NCBI RefSeq assembly: GCF_006540085.1
Contig: NZ_BJOG01000010.1
Span: 62,001-126,000, forward strand
Length of the DNA stretch: 64,000 nt
DNA from: Microbacterium oxydans
GTDB taxonomy: Bacteria > Actinomycetota > Actinomycetes > Actinomycetales > Microbacteriaceae
Direction: 5' to 3'
The notes under the pieces are model-generated. The model saw nothing but the letters and a program-made list of their open reading frames with translations. It searched no databases and was not told where the DNA came from. The position numbers were made by a program, and so were the translations under genes. Every line of letters starts with the position of its first letter. Position 1 is the first letter of the stretch. This document shows positions 42,856-51,966 of the stretch, one piece after another.

Positions 42856-45762
42856 TCAGTTGCCCGCGGAGTCCAGCTCGATCAGCTTCTGGACCGCGGC
42901 AGTGAGGCGCTCGTCGGCCTCGGCGAACTTCGCGAGGTCACCCGCCTTGAGCGCGGTCTCGCGGTCGACCAGGGCCGCCTGAGCGGCCGCCAGTGCGTCC
43001 GCTTGGGCGTCCGTGGGCTGCGAGGGCTCCGTGGGGACCTCTCCGGTGTCCGGGACCTCGGCGTTCGGATCCGGCTCCACCGTGTCGTCACCGCCGGTCG
43101 CACCGGAATCACCGCCGAACAGCGTGTCGAGCGCTTCCGTGAGCGTGTTCTCGAACGCGACGCGATCACCGAACGCCACGAGCACCTTCTGCAGTCGCGG
43201 CAGCTGGGTTCCCTCGGACGACTGTACGTAGACGGGCTGCACGTAGAGCAGACCGCCACCGACGGGCAGCGTCAACAGGTTTCCGTAGATGACCTCGGAC
43301 TCCCCCTGCTGGAGCAGGTTGAGCTGGGGGACCACCGACGTGTCGGAGTTGTACGTGTTCTGCACCTGGCCGGGACCGGGGACCGTGGTGTCGGTGTCGA
43401 TCTCGAGCATGCGCAGCTGGCCGTAGCCGTCCGCCTTCACGCCCTTCTCCGACCCCGCATCGGAATCCACCGCGAGGTAGCCCATGAGCACGTCACGGCT
43501 TCCTCCCGCGCCCTGCGAGTTCGGGATGAACGTGGAGAACATCGAGAATCTCGGGGCGTCCTGACCCGGCATCTGCATGGTCAGGTAGTACGGCGGCTGC
43601 AACATCGACTCGCTGCGCGGATCGTTCGGCGTCTGCCAGCGGTTGTCCTGCTGAGCGAACGATCCGGCCTTGTCGACGTGGTAGACGCCGAGGATGTCGC
43701 GCTGCACCTTGAACAGGTCGGTCGGGTAGCGCACGTGACTCATGAGCTCACCGGACATCTCGCTGATCGGCTTCAGCGTCGACGGGTAGACCTTCTGCCA
43801 GGTCTTCAGCACCGGGTCCTCGTCGTCCCACGCGTACAGCGTCACCGAACCGTCATACGCGTCCACGGTCGCCTTGACCGAGTTGCGGATGTAGTTGATG
43901 TCGTCGATGGCGAGCGTCGGCGACGGGATGTTGGAGTCGGCGATCGCGTCCGACAGGCTCACGCTCGTCGAGTACGGGTAGGTCTGGCTGGTCGTGTAGC
44001 CGTCGACGATCCAGACGATACGGCCGTCCACCACGCTCGGGTACGGGTCGCTGTCGAGCTCGAGGTACGGCGCGACCTTCTGGACGCGCGTCTTGGGGTC
44101 GCGGTCGTAGAGGATCTGCGAGTCCTCGTTGACGAGGTTCGAGAACAGGATCTGCTCTGACTGGAACTTCAGCGCGTAGAGCAGCTTCGTGAACGTGTCG
44201 CCGATCTTCGGACCGCCGTCGCCCTCGAACGTGGTCTTCGTCTCACTCGAGCCGTCCTTGCCGCGCGGGTAGTCGATCTCCGCGGGCTCGGAGTCCTTGG
44301 GGGCGCCGACGATCGAGTACTCGGGCGAGTTCTCGCCGAAGTACACACGCGGTTCGAAGTTCTCGCGGTCGGACAGGAAGCCCGAGGTCGGGATGCCGCG
44401 CTCGAGGAACACGGGCTCGCCGTCGGTGGTGCGCTGGTTGCCCGCGGCGGCCACGAGACCGTAGCCGTGCGTGTACACCGCGACACGGTTGTTCCAGTTG
44501 TCGCCGTCGCCGAGGCCCGACATGTCGAGGTCGCGCACAGACACCACGGTGTCCTGCATCTTGCCGTCGATCTCGTAGCGGTCCACGTCCATCGTGGTCT
44601 GGAACTGGTAATAGCCGCGGTACTGCTCGAGCTGACGCACCGTCGGCGGGATCACCTTCGGGTCCATGATGCGCGTCGAAGCGGTGGTCTCGGCGTCTGC
44701 GCGCAGCTGGCCGGCCTCGGCGTCCGTCTTGGCGGCGAACGGCGTGGTCTCGAGGTCTGCCACCCCGTACGCCTCCTTGGTGCCGTCGATGTTCCGCTGG
44801 TAGTACTCGGCCTGGTAGGCGTTCTGGTTCGGCTTCACCTGGAACGTGGTGACGACCCAGGGGTAACCGATGCCCACGACGAGCGATGCCACGATCAGCA
44901 GGGCGGTCGCCGCCAGCGGGAAGCGCCAGCGCCCGATGACGGCGGTGACGAAGAAGAGTATCGCCACGACGGCGGCGATGATGGCGAGGATCGCGAGACC
45001 GGGGATCGTCGCGTTGACGCCCGTGTAGGCCGCACCGGTGATGCGGTCGTCGGGCTCGACGAGGGTCTTGTACTGGTCGAGCCAGAGGCTGGCGGCCTGC
45101 ACGAGCAGGTAGAGGCCGGCGATCACCGCGAGCTGGATGCGGGCGGGCTTCGAGATGCGCAGCTCGCCCTGGCCGATGCGCACAGAGCCGTACAGGTACG
45201 ACACCAGCGCGGTCACCAGCAGCGAGAGCAGGAGCACCGCGGAGACGAACGCGAGCAGGATCGAGTAGAACGGCATCGCGAACATGTAGAAGCCGGTGTC
45301 GATGCCGAACTGGGGGTCGACGTCGGACGTCGCCACACCGTTGGCCCAGAGCCAGACCGTCTTCCACTGCCCGGCGGCAGCGAAACCGGCGAAGAGACCG
45401 AAGAAGATCGGCATGCCCCACATCGCCAGGCGACGGAGCGGTTCGATGACCTCCTGGTAGCGGTCCAGCTGCGAACTGAGCCGGACGTACACGGGACGGA
45501 GCCGGTAGGCGAGCTGGATGACGACGAACAGCGGCACGGCCATCCCGAGGAAGCCGACCACGAACATCACCGCCGTGGCGATCCACTGCGTCGTGAGGAC
45601 GCCGGTGAAGCCCACCTGGTCGAACCAGAGGAATTCCGTGTAGAGGGAGGCGAACACGAAGAACACCGCGATCAGTGCGGCGATGATCACCAGTGAGATG
45701 CCGAGGATACGTCGGGACGTTCGAGGCGTGGCCGGATTCGGAGCTGAGGGCGAGGAGGTCAC
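42856..45762 (-). CDS. UPF0182 family membrane protein
   Basis: A 968-residue conserved actinobacterial membrane protein (UPF0182; M. tuberculosis counterpart Rv3193c). Seven membrane segments fill residues 20-310, starting with RILGISLVIIAALIAVFFVF. The rest is a large, probably extracytoplasmic domain with several conserved stretches (QNAYQAEYYQRNIDGTKEAY, RIVWIVDGYTTSQTYPYS). An acidic linker (DDTVEPDPNAEVPDTGEVP) leads to a helical end. The GTG at 45762 follows a TAGGAT box by six bases. Function is unknown. It lies next to the PDZ protease, as in mycobacteria. Confidence 0.93.
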   Translation of the reverse strand: MTSSPSAPNPATPRTSRRILGISLVIIAALIAVFFVFASLYTEFLWFDQVGFTGVLTTQWIATAVMFVVGFLGMAVPLFVVIQLAYRLRPVYVRLSSQLDRYQEVIEPLRRLAMWGMPIFFGLFAGFAAAGQWKTVWLWANGVATSDVDPQFGIDTGFYMFAMPFYSILLAFVSAVLLLSLLVTALVSYLYGSVRIGQGELRISKPARIQLAVIAGLYLLVQAASLWLDQYKTLVEPDDRITGAAYTGVNATIPGLAILAIIAAVVAILFFVTAVIGRWRFPLAATALLIVASLVVGIGYPWVVTTFQVKPNQNAYQAEYYQRNIDGTKEAYGVADLETTPFAAKTDAEAGQLRADAETTASTRIMDPKVIPPTVRQLEQYRGYYQFQTTMDVDRYEIDGKMQDTVVSVRDLDMSGLGDGDNWNNRVAVYTHGYGLVAAAGNQRTTDGEPVFLERGIPTSGFLSDRENFEPRVYFGENSPEYSIVGAPKDSEPAEIDYPRGKDGSSETKTTFEGDGGPKIGDTFTKLLYALKFQSEQILFSNLVNEDSQILYDRDPKTRVQKVAPYLELDSDPYPSVVDGRIVWIVDGYTTSQTYPYSTSVSLSDAIADSNIPSPTLAIDDINYIRNSVKATVDAYDGSVTLYAWDDEDPVLKTWQKVYPSTLKPISEMSGELMSHVRYPTDLFKVQRDILGVYHVDKAGSFAQQDNRWQTPNDPRSESMLQPPYYLTMQMPGQDAPRFSMFSTFIPNSQGAGGSRDVLMGYLAVDSDAGSEKGVKADGYGQLRMLEIDTDTTVPGPGQVQNTYNSDTSVVPQLNLLQQGESEVIYGNLLTLPVGGGLLYVQPVYVQSSEGTQLPRLQKVLVAFGDRVAFENTLTEALDTLFGGDSGATGGDDTVEPDPNAEVPDTGEVPTEPSQPTDAQADALAAAQAALVDRETALKAGDLAKFAEADERLTAAVQKLIELDSAGN

Positions 45763-45768
45763 CCCTCC

Positions 45769-45774
45769 ATCCTA
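45769..45774 (-). promoter_or_regulatory. -10 box TAGGAT, leaderless start
   Basis: TAGGAT on the complement ends 6 nt before the GTG at 45762; the spacer is GGAGGG, as at 31712. Confidence 0.5.
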
Positions 45775-45848
45775 GGCATCGCTCACTGTGCGCAGGCTGT
45801 CATCCCGGTCACGGGGCGGTCACGGCGTGGTCGCAGCAGCTTCCGCGC

Positions 45849-46940
45849 TCACCGGCCGGCGACGTCGCACGTCGGGAGCGCAGCGACGTCTCCGTCGTCG
45901 GCGATCACCTGCAGGGCGGCCAGCGACTCGTCGAGGGTCGCCGTGCGGATCACCTGAAGCCCGTCGGGCACATGACCCACGACCTCGTCGCAGTTGTCGG
46001 CCGGCGCGAGGAAGTACTCCGCTCCGGCATCTCTGGCGCCGTAGAGCTTCTGCCGGATGCCGCCGATCGGGCCGACGGTGCCGGCCGCGTCGATCGTTCC
46101 GGTACCGGCGATGTCCTTGCCGCCGTTGAGCTCGCCCTCGGTGAGCGTGTCGATGATGCCGAGTGCGAACATCATCCCGGCGCTCGGCCCGCCGACGTTG
46201 TCGAGCTGGATCGTCACGTCGATCTCGAAGTCGTAGTCGGTGCGGAGGGTGATGCCGATGAGCCAGGCGGTCTTGTCCCCCTCGGTGTGCTCCTCCGGGG
46301 TGACCTCGACGGTCTGCTCGGCGCCGTCGCGCACCACGGTGAGCTGCACCGGGGCTCCTCCCGCCGCCTGGATCGCCTCTCTCAGCTGGGTGGCCGAGGT
46401 GAGGGCCGTGCCGTCGATCGCGGTGATCACGTCGTCGGCTTCCAGGACGCCGTCGGCCGGCGAGTCCGCGACGGCATCGACCACCACGACCTGCGCGCCG
46501 GTGTCATAGCCGAGCTCGTTCAGCGCTGCCGCCGTCGCCTCGTGCTGGGAGTCGACCATCAGTGTGGCGTTGCGCTCATCGCGCTGTTCGGTGGTCACGC
46601 CCTGGGGGAACACGGAATCGAGCGGGACGACCGCCTTCGACGAGTCCATCCAGGCCAGAGCGAGCTCGAACCAGCTCGGAGTCCGCTCACGGTTGCCGAC
46701 GACCTGCACCGTGGTCAGATCGAGGGTGCCGGCGGTCTCGAACGTCTCCGCGCCTTCGACGCTGATGAGCGGCACCTGCTCGCCGTCCGCGCCCTTCGCG
46801 GTGCCGAGCGTGTCGTACACCGGCCCCGGCCGCTGGATCACATAGGGCGACGGAAGGAAGGTGAGCAGGACCAGCGCGAGGAGCGCGACGATCAGCGCCC
46901 AGACTCCGAGTCCGAGCTTCCCAGACCGCGTTCGATCCAC
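45849..46940 (-). CDS. YlbL-type PDZ/Lon-like serine protease
   Basis: Membrane-anchored protease of 363 residues with one N-terminal anchor (LGVWALIVALLALVLLTFL), a PDZ domain in the middle (SPADGVLEADDVITAIDG) and a C-terminal Lon-like proteolytic domain. The catalytic Ser is in NVGGPSAGMMFALG and the Lys in IRQKLYGARDAGA, which together form the Ser-Lys dyad. The GTG at 46940 has GGAGG six bases upstream and is preferred to an in-frame start at 46973. It corresponds to Rv3194c in M. tuberculosis. It probably cleaves membrane or secreted proteins; substrates are unknown. Confidence 0.92.
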   Translation of the reverse strand: MDRTRSGKLGLGVWALIVALLALVLLTFLPSPYVIQRPGPVYDTLGTAKGADGEQVPLISVEGAETFETAGTLDLTTVQVVGNRERTPSWFELALAWMDSSKAVVPLDSVFPQGVTTEQRDERNATLMVDSQHEATAAALNELGYDTGAQVVVVDAVADSPADGVLEADDVITAIDGTALTSATQLREAIQAAGGAPVQLTVVRDGAEQTVEVTPEEHTEGDKTAWLIGITLRTDYDFEIDVTIQLDNVGGPSAGMMFALGIIDTLTEGELNGGKDIAGTGTIDAAGTVGPIGGIRQKLYGARDAGAEYFLAPADNCDEVVGHVPDGLQVIRTATLDESLAALQVIADDGDVAALPTCDVAGR

Positions 46941-47013
46941 TGCATTCCTCCGTCGTTCGCGAGCGGCGTACACCGATCTGCCCGCATCGGGTTCGCGCGC
47001 AGAAACCTGTGAC

Positions 47014-47019
47014 TAGCGT
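47014..47019 (+). promoter_or_regulatory. Candidate -10 box TAGCGT
   Basis: TAGCGT lies 40 nt before the ATG at 47059 in the short divergent region, giving a leader of about 33 nt with a GAGAGGG site. Confidence 0.35.
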
Positions 47020-47058
47020 AGATGCCACGGCAACAGAACTGCTGAGAGGGCGAGTGAC

Positions 47059-48468
47059 ATGGCAGACAACGACCCGACACCCGAGGACTTCCAGGAGTTC
47101 CTGCGGAAGATGCTCTCGAACCAGGGCGGCGGGGACATCGACCCCGAAGCGCTCAGGGGCGCGTTCGAGGGGATGGACGGATTCACCCTCGACCCGGCGA
47201 TGATGCAGACCATCATGTCGCAGCTCCAGGGCGCCTTCGGCGGTGATCCGTGGGAGAACGCCCTGCGCCAGGCCCTGTTCATCGCCAATCGCGACGGGCA
47301 GGGAGTGACCGACGGTTCCCGCACCTCGCTCGCCGATTCCTTCGCGCTCGCGAACCTGTGGCTCGGCGAGGCGACGACGATCTCCGAGCTCTCCGAGGCT
47401 CCGACGGCGATGACCAGGGGCGAGTGGGTCGAGAAGACGCTCCCGGTGTGGAAGGAGATCGCCGACCCGGTGTCGACGAGCATCGCCGACGCCCTGACCT
47501 CGGCGTTGGACACGCAGGTGCCCGAGGACATGCGCGGCGTCGTGCAGGGAGCGGGGAAGCTCATGCGGGGCCTGGGCGGCTCGGTGTTCGCCGCGCAGTT
47601 CGGGCAGGTTCTGGGAAACCTCTCGCTCGAGGTCGTCTCCGGTGGCGACGTGGGAATCCCCGTGCTCCCTGCGGGGACCGCGGCCATCATCCCGCAGAAC
47701 CTCACGGCGTTCGGGGAGGGGCTCGAGATCCCGGAAGACCAGATCGCGCTGTACCTCGCCACCCGCGAACTCGCCTACGCGCGGCTCTACCGGCACGCGA
47801 AGTGGCTGCACCTGCACGTGATGGCGCAGATCACCGACTTCGCACGGGGAGTCACCGTGGACGTCGACGCTCTGGAAGACGTGGCCAGTCGCCTCGACCC
47901 CTCCGATCCCGAAGAGCTTCGCGCGGCCATCGAGGGCGGCGCGCTCCTCCCCGTGCAGAGCGAGGCGCAGCGCGAAGCCCTGACCCGTCTCGAGAACCTC
48001 ATCGCGACGATCGACGGCTGGGTGGACGTGGTGACCGCCGAGGCGACCTCCCGTCTGCCGGACGGCGCCCGTATCGCGGAGGCCGCTCGACGCCGTCGTG
48101 CCGTGGGCGGACCGGCCGAGGACGCGCTCGGCGCGCTGGTCGGGCTCAAGCTCCGCCCCCGTCGGATGCGCGAGGCATCCGAGATGTGGCAGGCGGTGAC
48201 GGATGCTGTCGGCATCAGCGGCCGCGACTCGCTGTGGGACTACCCGGACCTCATGCCGACCGCCGAAGACATCGACGACCCGAGCGGGCTCGTGGCTCGC
48301 CTCCAGGCCGCAGAGCGCGGCGAGCAGCCCGTCGCCGACGAGTTCGATGAAGCACTGGCCCGCCTGCTCGACGGCGACGACTTCTCGCAGGACAGGCCCG
48401 CGGACCAGAACTCCGCGGATTCGGACGGAGACGACGACGCAGCGCCGGAGGGCGACCGACCGGTCTGA
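47059..48468 (+). CDS. DUF2342 family protein, annotated elsewhere as zinc-dependent metalloprotease
   Basis: A 469-residue protein of the DUF2342 family (counterpart Rv3195). The N-terminus is acidic (PTPEDFQEFLRKMLSNQGGG), the middle carries the conserved stretches VPEDMRGVVQGAGKLMRGLG and IALYLATRELAYARLYRHAK, and the last 50 residues are a disordered acidic tail. Databases often call the family a putative metalloprotease, but no canonical H-E-x-x-H motif is visible here; only scattered His in RHAKWLHLHV. It has no signal peptide. It is divergent from the YlbL gene and 131 bp before the TOMM-like gene. Confidence 0.82.
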   Translation: MADNDPTPEDFQEFLRKMLSNQGGGDIDPEALRGAFEGMDGFTLDPAMMQTIMSQLQGAFGGDPWENALRQALFIANRDGQGVTDGSRTSLADSFALANLWLGEATTISELSEAPTAMTRGEWVEKTLPVWKEIADPVSTSIADALTSALDTQVPEDMRGVVQGAGKLMRGLGGSVFAAQFGQVLGNLSLEVVSGGDVGIPVLPAGTAAIIPQNLTAFGEGLEIPEDQIALYLATRELAYARLYRHAKWLHLHVMAQITDFARGVTVDVDALEDVASRLDPSDPEELRAAIEGGALLPVQSEAQREALTRLENLIATIDGWVDVVTAEATSRLPDGARIAEAARRRRAVGGPAEDALGALVGLKLRPRRMREASEMWQAVTDAVGISGRDSLWDYPDLMPTAEDIDDPSGLVARLQAAERGEQPVADEFDEALARLLDGDDFSQDRPADQNSADSDGDDDAAPEGDRPV

Positions 48469-48472
48469 GCAC

Positions 48473-48512
48473 GACGGGTGCGGCCGAGGGAGCTCCCTCG
48501 ACCGCACCCGTC
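48473..48512. terminator. Long terminator hairpin after the DUF2342 gene
   Basis: GACGGGTGCGG (48473-48483) plus CGAGGGA (48485-48491) pair with TCCCTCG (48494-48500) plus CCGCACCCGTC (48502-48512); only one C/A mismatch interrupts 18 bp. There is no U-run. It begins five nt after the stop codon. Confidence 0.75.
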
Positions 48513-48586
48513 CTCCCCCGTCTGGCGGATACGGAGGAGTTCTCCACCGATGCCCGCAGACGGCCCCGCACCGCCCGGTTCCTCTC

Positions 48587-48592
48587 CACAAT
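48587..48592 (+). promoter_or_regulatory. -10 box CACAAT, leaderless start
   Basis: CACAAT ends 7 nt before the ATG at 48600. Confidence 0.4.
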
Positions 48593-48599
48593 CGGAGAG

Positions 48600-49466
48600 A
48601 TGCCGTTGACTCCTCCGCTCCTCACCCGCCTGGACCCGGGCTCTCCGCTGCTCTGGCGAGATGAGCGCACGCTCCAGCTCGGCGACGATGACGGTCCCCG
48701 CTTCGACGCCGCGGAGCCCTGGGTGGAGCGGTTGCTCAGCCGGCTGCGCTCCGGGTTCCGCCGCGGCTCCTTCGACGTGATCGCCCATGCGGCCGGCGCA
48801 CCGCGGGAGGCGGCACGGATGCTTCTCGCTCGACTCGACGCGCTCCTGGTCGACGACCCCGCGCCCGCCCGATCGGCCTGGGTGGAGAGCATCGGCCTCT
48901 CGGACGGCCGCGGCGAGTATCGCATGCGGGAAGCGCTGACGGACGAAGGAATCACCCTGGTCGAGATCGGTCGGCGACCCGGTGTCGGTGTCGTGCTCGT
49001 GAACGGAGCGACCGCCGCGCTGCAGTTCGCCCGCTTTCTGCGCGAGGACACCGCGCACCTGCCCGTGTCGTTCGAGCCGGGCAGGGTCACCGTCGGGCCG
49101 CTCGTGGTTCCCGGCGCATCGGCGTGCCTCGCATGTCGCGACGCCCATGCCCGAGACCTCGAGCCGGCCTGGCCGCTGCTGCACGCACAGATGATCGGCC
49201 GAGACTCCGGTCCGATCAGGGCTGCGCAGGTCGCCGAGGCCGGGCGACTCGCGGCTGTGCTTCTCGCCGACGACGCCACGGCCATCGGACGCACGGTGCG
49301 GGTCAGCGCTGACGGCTCGCTCGCGTGGCGTTCGGTGACGTTTCACGAAGAATGCCGGTGCCGCGGCCCGTGGTTCCCATCTCGGCGAGGAACCGAGACG
49401 GTGCGCGCTCTCCCCGACCCGCCGATCTCGACCATGACAGCGCCAGCGTCCGCGCGGCGCGCGTGA
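48600..49466 (+). CDS. TOMM cyclodehydratase-like protein without an evident peptide partner
   Basis: A 288-residue protein resembling the leader-binding and zinc-binding part of TOMM (SagC-like) cyclodehydratases; counterpart Rv3196. The recognisable segment is PGASACLACRDAHARDLEPA followed by WPLLHAQMIG, and later EECRCRGPW; these give two Cys pairs (C-x2-C and C-x-C) as in the zinc site. The N-terminal part (ERLLSRLRSGFRRGSFDVIA) would be the leader-peptide-recognition fold. No precursor peptide, YcaO protein or dehydrogenase is nearby. The last 164 bp overlap the convergent helicase gene. Confidence 0.72.
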   Translation: MPLTPPLLTRLDPGSPLLWRDERTLQLGDDDGPRFDAAEPWVERLLSRLRSGFRRGSFDVIAHAAGAPREAARMLLARLDALLVDDPAPARSAWVESIGLSDGRGEYRMREALTDEGITLVEIGRRPGVGVVLVNGATAALQFARFLREDTAHLPVSFEPGRVTVGPLVVPGASACLACRDAHARDLEPAWPLLHAQMIGRDSGPIRAAQVAEAGRLAAVLLADDATAIGRTVRVSADGSLAWRSVTFHEECRCRGPWFPSRRGTETVRALPDPPISTMTAPASARRA

Positions 49467-51024
49467 CACCGACGTACGCCAGGCGGCGCTCCTCGTCGAC
49501 CGCCTCGAACGTCGTCGCGTAGGAGATGGGCAGCGACCCCTCCGCCCACCCGGCCAGGTAGACGTGCGGCCACTCCAGGCCCTTGGCCGCGTGCAGAGTC
49601 GACAGGGTGACCGTGCGCATCGTCGGCTCGTGCTGATCCTTCGCCCGCGCCATCAGGGCGTCGCTGAAACTGCGCAGGTCCGAGTCGGGCCCGGCTTCTT
49701 CCGCGAGCCGCAGAATCGCTCGCCGGGCCTCCCACCCGTCCCGTTGCGCTCCTCCGGCAGCGGGCGGCTGTTCCGTGAGTCCGAGCTCGCGGAGCACGCG
49801 CTCCACTCCGGCGAGGAAACCCTGCTCGGTCGGGGCGACGGCCGCAGCGCGAAGGGCGAGGATCGCCTGGCGGACCTCCGGCATCGAGAAGAACCTCGTC
49901 CCCCCGAGGACCGTGGTCGCGATGCCCTCGGCGGCGAGCGCCTGCTGCAGCACGGCGGACTGGGCATGAGCGCGATAGAGCACTGCGATCTCGTCGGGAG
50001 AGGTGCCGGCTTCGATACGGGCGGAGATGCCGGCGGCGATCCCCGCAGCCTCCTCGCCCTCGGTGTCGTACGCGGTGATCGTGGGCGCGTCCGCAGTGAA
50101 CTGCTCGCGCGCCGGTACGAGTTCGAGCGCGCCGGGACGACCCCGCATCAGCGCATTCGCCGCGGTGAGGATCGGCGGCTGCGAGCGGTAGTTGGTCTCC
50201 AGTCGCACCACCGTGGCGTCGGGGTGACGGCGCTCGAACTCGAGGAGGAACCGCTGCTCGGCCCCGGCGAACGAGTAGATCGTCTGGCTGGCGTCACCCA
50301 CGACGCAGATGTCGTGCCGGTCCCCGAGCCACAGCTCGAGCAGACGGTTCTGCAACGGAGACACGTCCTGGAACTCGTCGACCGTGAAGTGACGGTACTG
50401 CTCATGGACGGACGCGGCCACGCGCGGCTCGGCCTCGAGCATGCCGGCACAGGCCAGGAGCACGTCTTCGAAGTCGAGCTGACGGCGGTCGTCCTTGAGC
50501 GCCTCGTACCCGCGCATCAGCTCGACCAGCTGCGTCGCGTCGACCCCGGAGACCGGCCGACCCAGCGCGGCGTACTGGTCGATCGAGAGCATCGAGACCT
50601 TGCGCCACTCGATCTCCGAGGCGATGTCCCGCAGCGTCGCGGTGCTGGGCCGGAGGCGGATCGCATCGGCAGCCTGCCCGAGCATCCGCACCTTGTTGTC
50701 GATGATCGACGGCGCGGGCGAGCCGGCCAGAGTGGGCCAGAAGAAGTTCAGCTGCGCGAGTGCCGTCGCGTGGAAGGTGCGAGCGGCGACGCCCTCGACG
50801 CCGAGCGCGCGCAGCCGTCCGCGGAGCTCCCCCGCAGCCTTCGCCGTGAAGGTCACGGCCATCACACGCGACGGCGAGTAGGCCCCCGTGTCGACACCGT
50901 GGGCGATGCGGTGGGTGATCACCCTGGTCTTGCCTGTTCCGGCTCCCGCGAGCACGACGACGGGACCTCGCAGCACGGATGCCGCCGCCCGCTGCCGCTC
51001 ATCGAGGGCATCGAGTGCGCTCAC
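49303..51024 (-). CDS. UvrD/Rep-family DNA helicase, UvrD2-like
   Basis: Superfamily 1A 3'-5' helicase of 573 residues (counterpart Rv3198c, UvrD2). Motifs in order: Q motif LDERQRAAASV, Walker A VLAGAGTGKTRVI, VMAVTFTAKAAGEL, Walker B HFTVDEFQDVSPLQ, VVGDASQTIYSFAGA, RLETNYRSQPP, VTLSTLHAAKGLEWPHVYLA and LAYVGVTRAARTL. Mycobacterial UvrD2 has a further HRDC domain and tetracysteine tail; here the protein ends soon after the motor. The GTG at 51024 overlaps the nudC stop (GTGA). Its C-terminal 55 codons overlap the TOMM-like gene on the other strand. Confidence 0.92.
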   Translation of the reverse strand: MSALDALDERQRAAASVLRGPVVVLAGAGTGKTRVITHRIAHGVDTGAYSPSRVMAVTFTAKAAGELRGRLRALGVEGVAARTFHATALAQLNFFWPTLAGSPAPSIIDNKVRMLGQAADAIRLRPSTATLRDIASEIEWRKVSMLSIDQYAALGRPVSGVDATQLVELMRGYEALKDDRRQLDFEDVLLACAGMLEAEPRVAASVHEQYRHFTVDEFQDVSPLQNRLLELWLGDRHDICVVGDASQTIYSFAGAEQRFLLEFERRHPDATVVRLETNYRSQPPILTAANALMRGRPGALELVPAREQFTADAPTITAYDTEGEEAAGIAAGISARIEAGTSPDEIAVLYRAHAQSAVLQQALAAEGIATTVLGGTRFFSMPEVRQAILALRAAAVAPTEQGFLAGVERVLRELGLTEQPPAAGGAQRDGWEARRAILRLAEEAGPDSDLRSFSDALMARAKDQHEPTMRTVTLSTLHAAKGLEWPHVYLAGWAEGSLPISYATTFEAVDEERRLAYVGVTRAARTLALSWSRSAGRGERAPSRFLAEMGTTGRGTGILRETSPNATRASRQR

Positions 51025-51902
51025 GCCTTGTCCTCGTACCAGTCGACGATCAGCGCCCGAGCGATCGATGCAGGTCCTGGAAGCCCGACCGGTCCGTCTC
51101 CGACGAGCGCGGATCCGATCTCCGCACGTGTGAACCAGCGGACCTCGATGATCTCCTCGCCGTCGGCGCGCGCGGTCGTCTCGTCGTCGACGACGGCGCG
51201 GAAGCCGACCATGAGCGACCGCGGGAACGGCCAGGGCTGCGAGGAGACGTATCGGAGGGCGGACAGACGCACACCCGACTCCTCCTCGATCTCACGGTAG
51301 GCGGTGGATTCGAGGGACTCCCCCGCTTCCGTGAACCCCGCGAAACAGGAGAACATCCGCCCGCCCCAGTTCGCGTTGGCGCCCAGCAGCAGGCGCTGGC
51401 CGTCCCTGCTCTCGACGGCGACGATCACGGCGGGGTCGGTGCGGGGGAAGTGCTGCCGTCCGCAGACGAGACAGCGCCGGGACCAGCCCGCCTGTCGGAG
51501 CTCGGTCTCCCCTCCGCACGTGGGGCAGAACGCCGCGTCCTGAAGCCAGCCGGCAAGCGCGATCGCGCTGATGAGCAGCTCGGATTCCTGGCCGTCGATG
51601 CGACCACCCAGATCGCGCAGTCCCAGCCAGATCTCGTCCGGCGCCGTGTCGAGAGCATCGTTCTCCGGCGGGGCGGCCGCGAGGAGCAGCAGGGTGCCGT
51701 CGAGATCGCGCCCCAGAAGCGCCCAGCTCGCCTCCACGACGGCATCGGGTGCGACGCGCACGAGTGCGGAGTCGACGACTCTGACACGACCTTCACGGAC
51801 CACGATGACGCGCGTCGCCGGGTCGTCGCGGAGACGGGCGAGCACATCCGGTTCTTCGCGGAGTTCGGCCGCACGGTCGAGGGACGGGCGCTGAATGGTC
51901 AT
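51021..51902 (-). CDS. nudC: NAD+ diphosphatase, NudC type
   Basis: Nudix hydrolase of 293 residues that splits NAD(H), and in studied members removes NAD caps from RNA. The zinc ribbon is AFCPTCGGETEL and RRCLVCGRQHFPR; the Nudix box runs from GFTEAGESLESTAYREI to EEESGV; and the NudC-specific motif SSQPWPFPRSLM is intact. Counterpart Rv3199c. The ATG at 51902 has GAGGGAG just upstream. It is the first gene of a two-gene unit with the helicase and is divergent from the APH-fold gene. Confidence 0.95.
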   Translation of the reverse strand: MTIQRPSLDRAAELREEPDVLARLRDDPATRVIVVREGRVRVVDSALVRVAPDAVVEASWALLGRDLDGTLLLLAAAPPENDALDTAPDEIWLGLRDLGGRIDGQESELLISAIALAGWLQDAAFCPTCGGETELRQAGWSRRCLVCGRQHFPRTDPAVIVAVESRDGQRLLLGANANWGGRMFSCFAGFTEAGESLESTAYREIEEESGVRLSALRYVSSQPWPFPRSLMVGFRAVVDDETTARADGEEIIEVRWFTRAEIGSALVGDGPVGLPGPASIARALIVDWYEDKA

Positions 51903-51954
51903 CGACTCCCTCTTTCACGGGCGTGGCGGAGGCGGGACCGCCCCTGAGCCGACC

Positions 51955-51960
51955 TAACCT
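51955..51960 (+). promoter_or_regulatory. -10 box TAACCT, leaderless start
   Basis: TAACCT ends 6 nt before the ATG at 51967; the spacer is GGGGGC. Confidence 0.45.
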
Positions 51961-51966
51961 GGGGGC

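Noticed and set aside
46974..48591. Minus-strand frame of 634 residues over the DUF2342 gene
   Set aside because: Antisense shadow; the plus-strand DUF2342 protein has recognisable family motifs.
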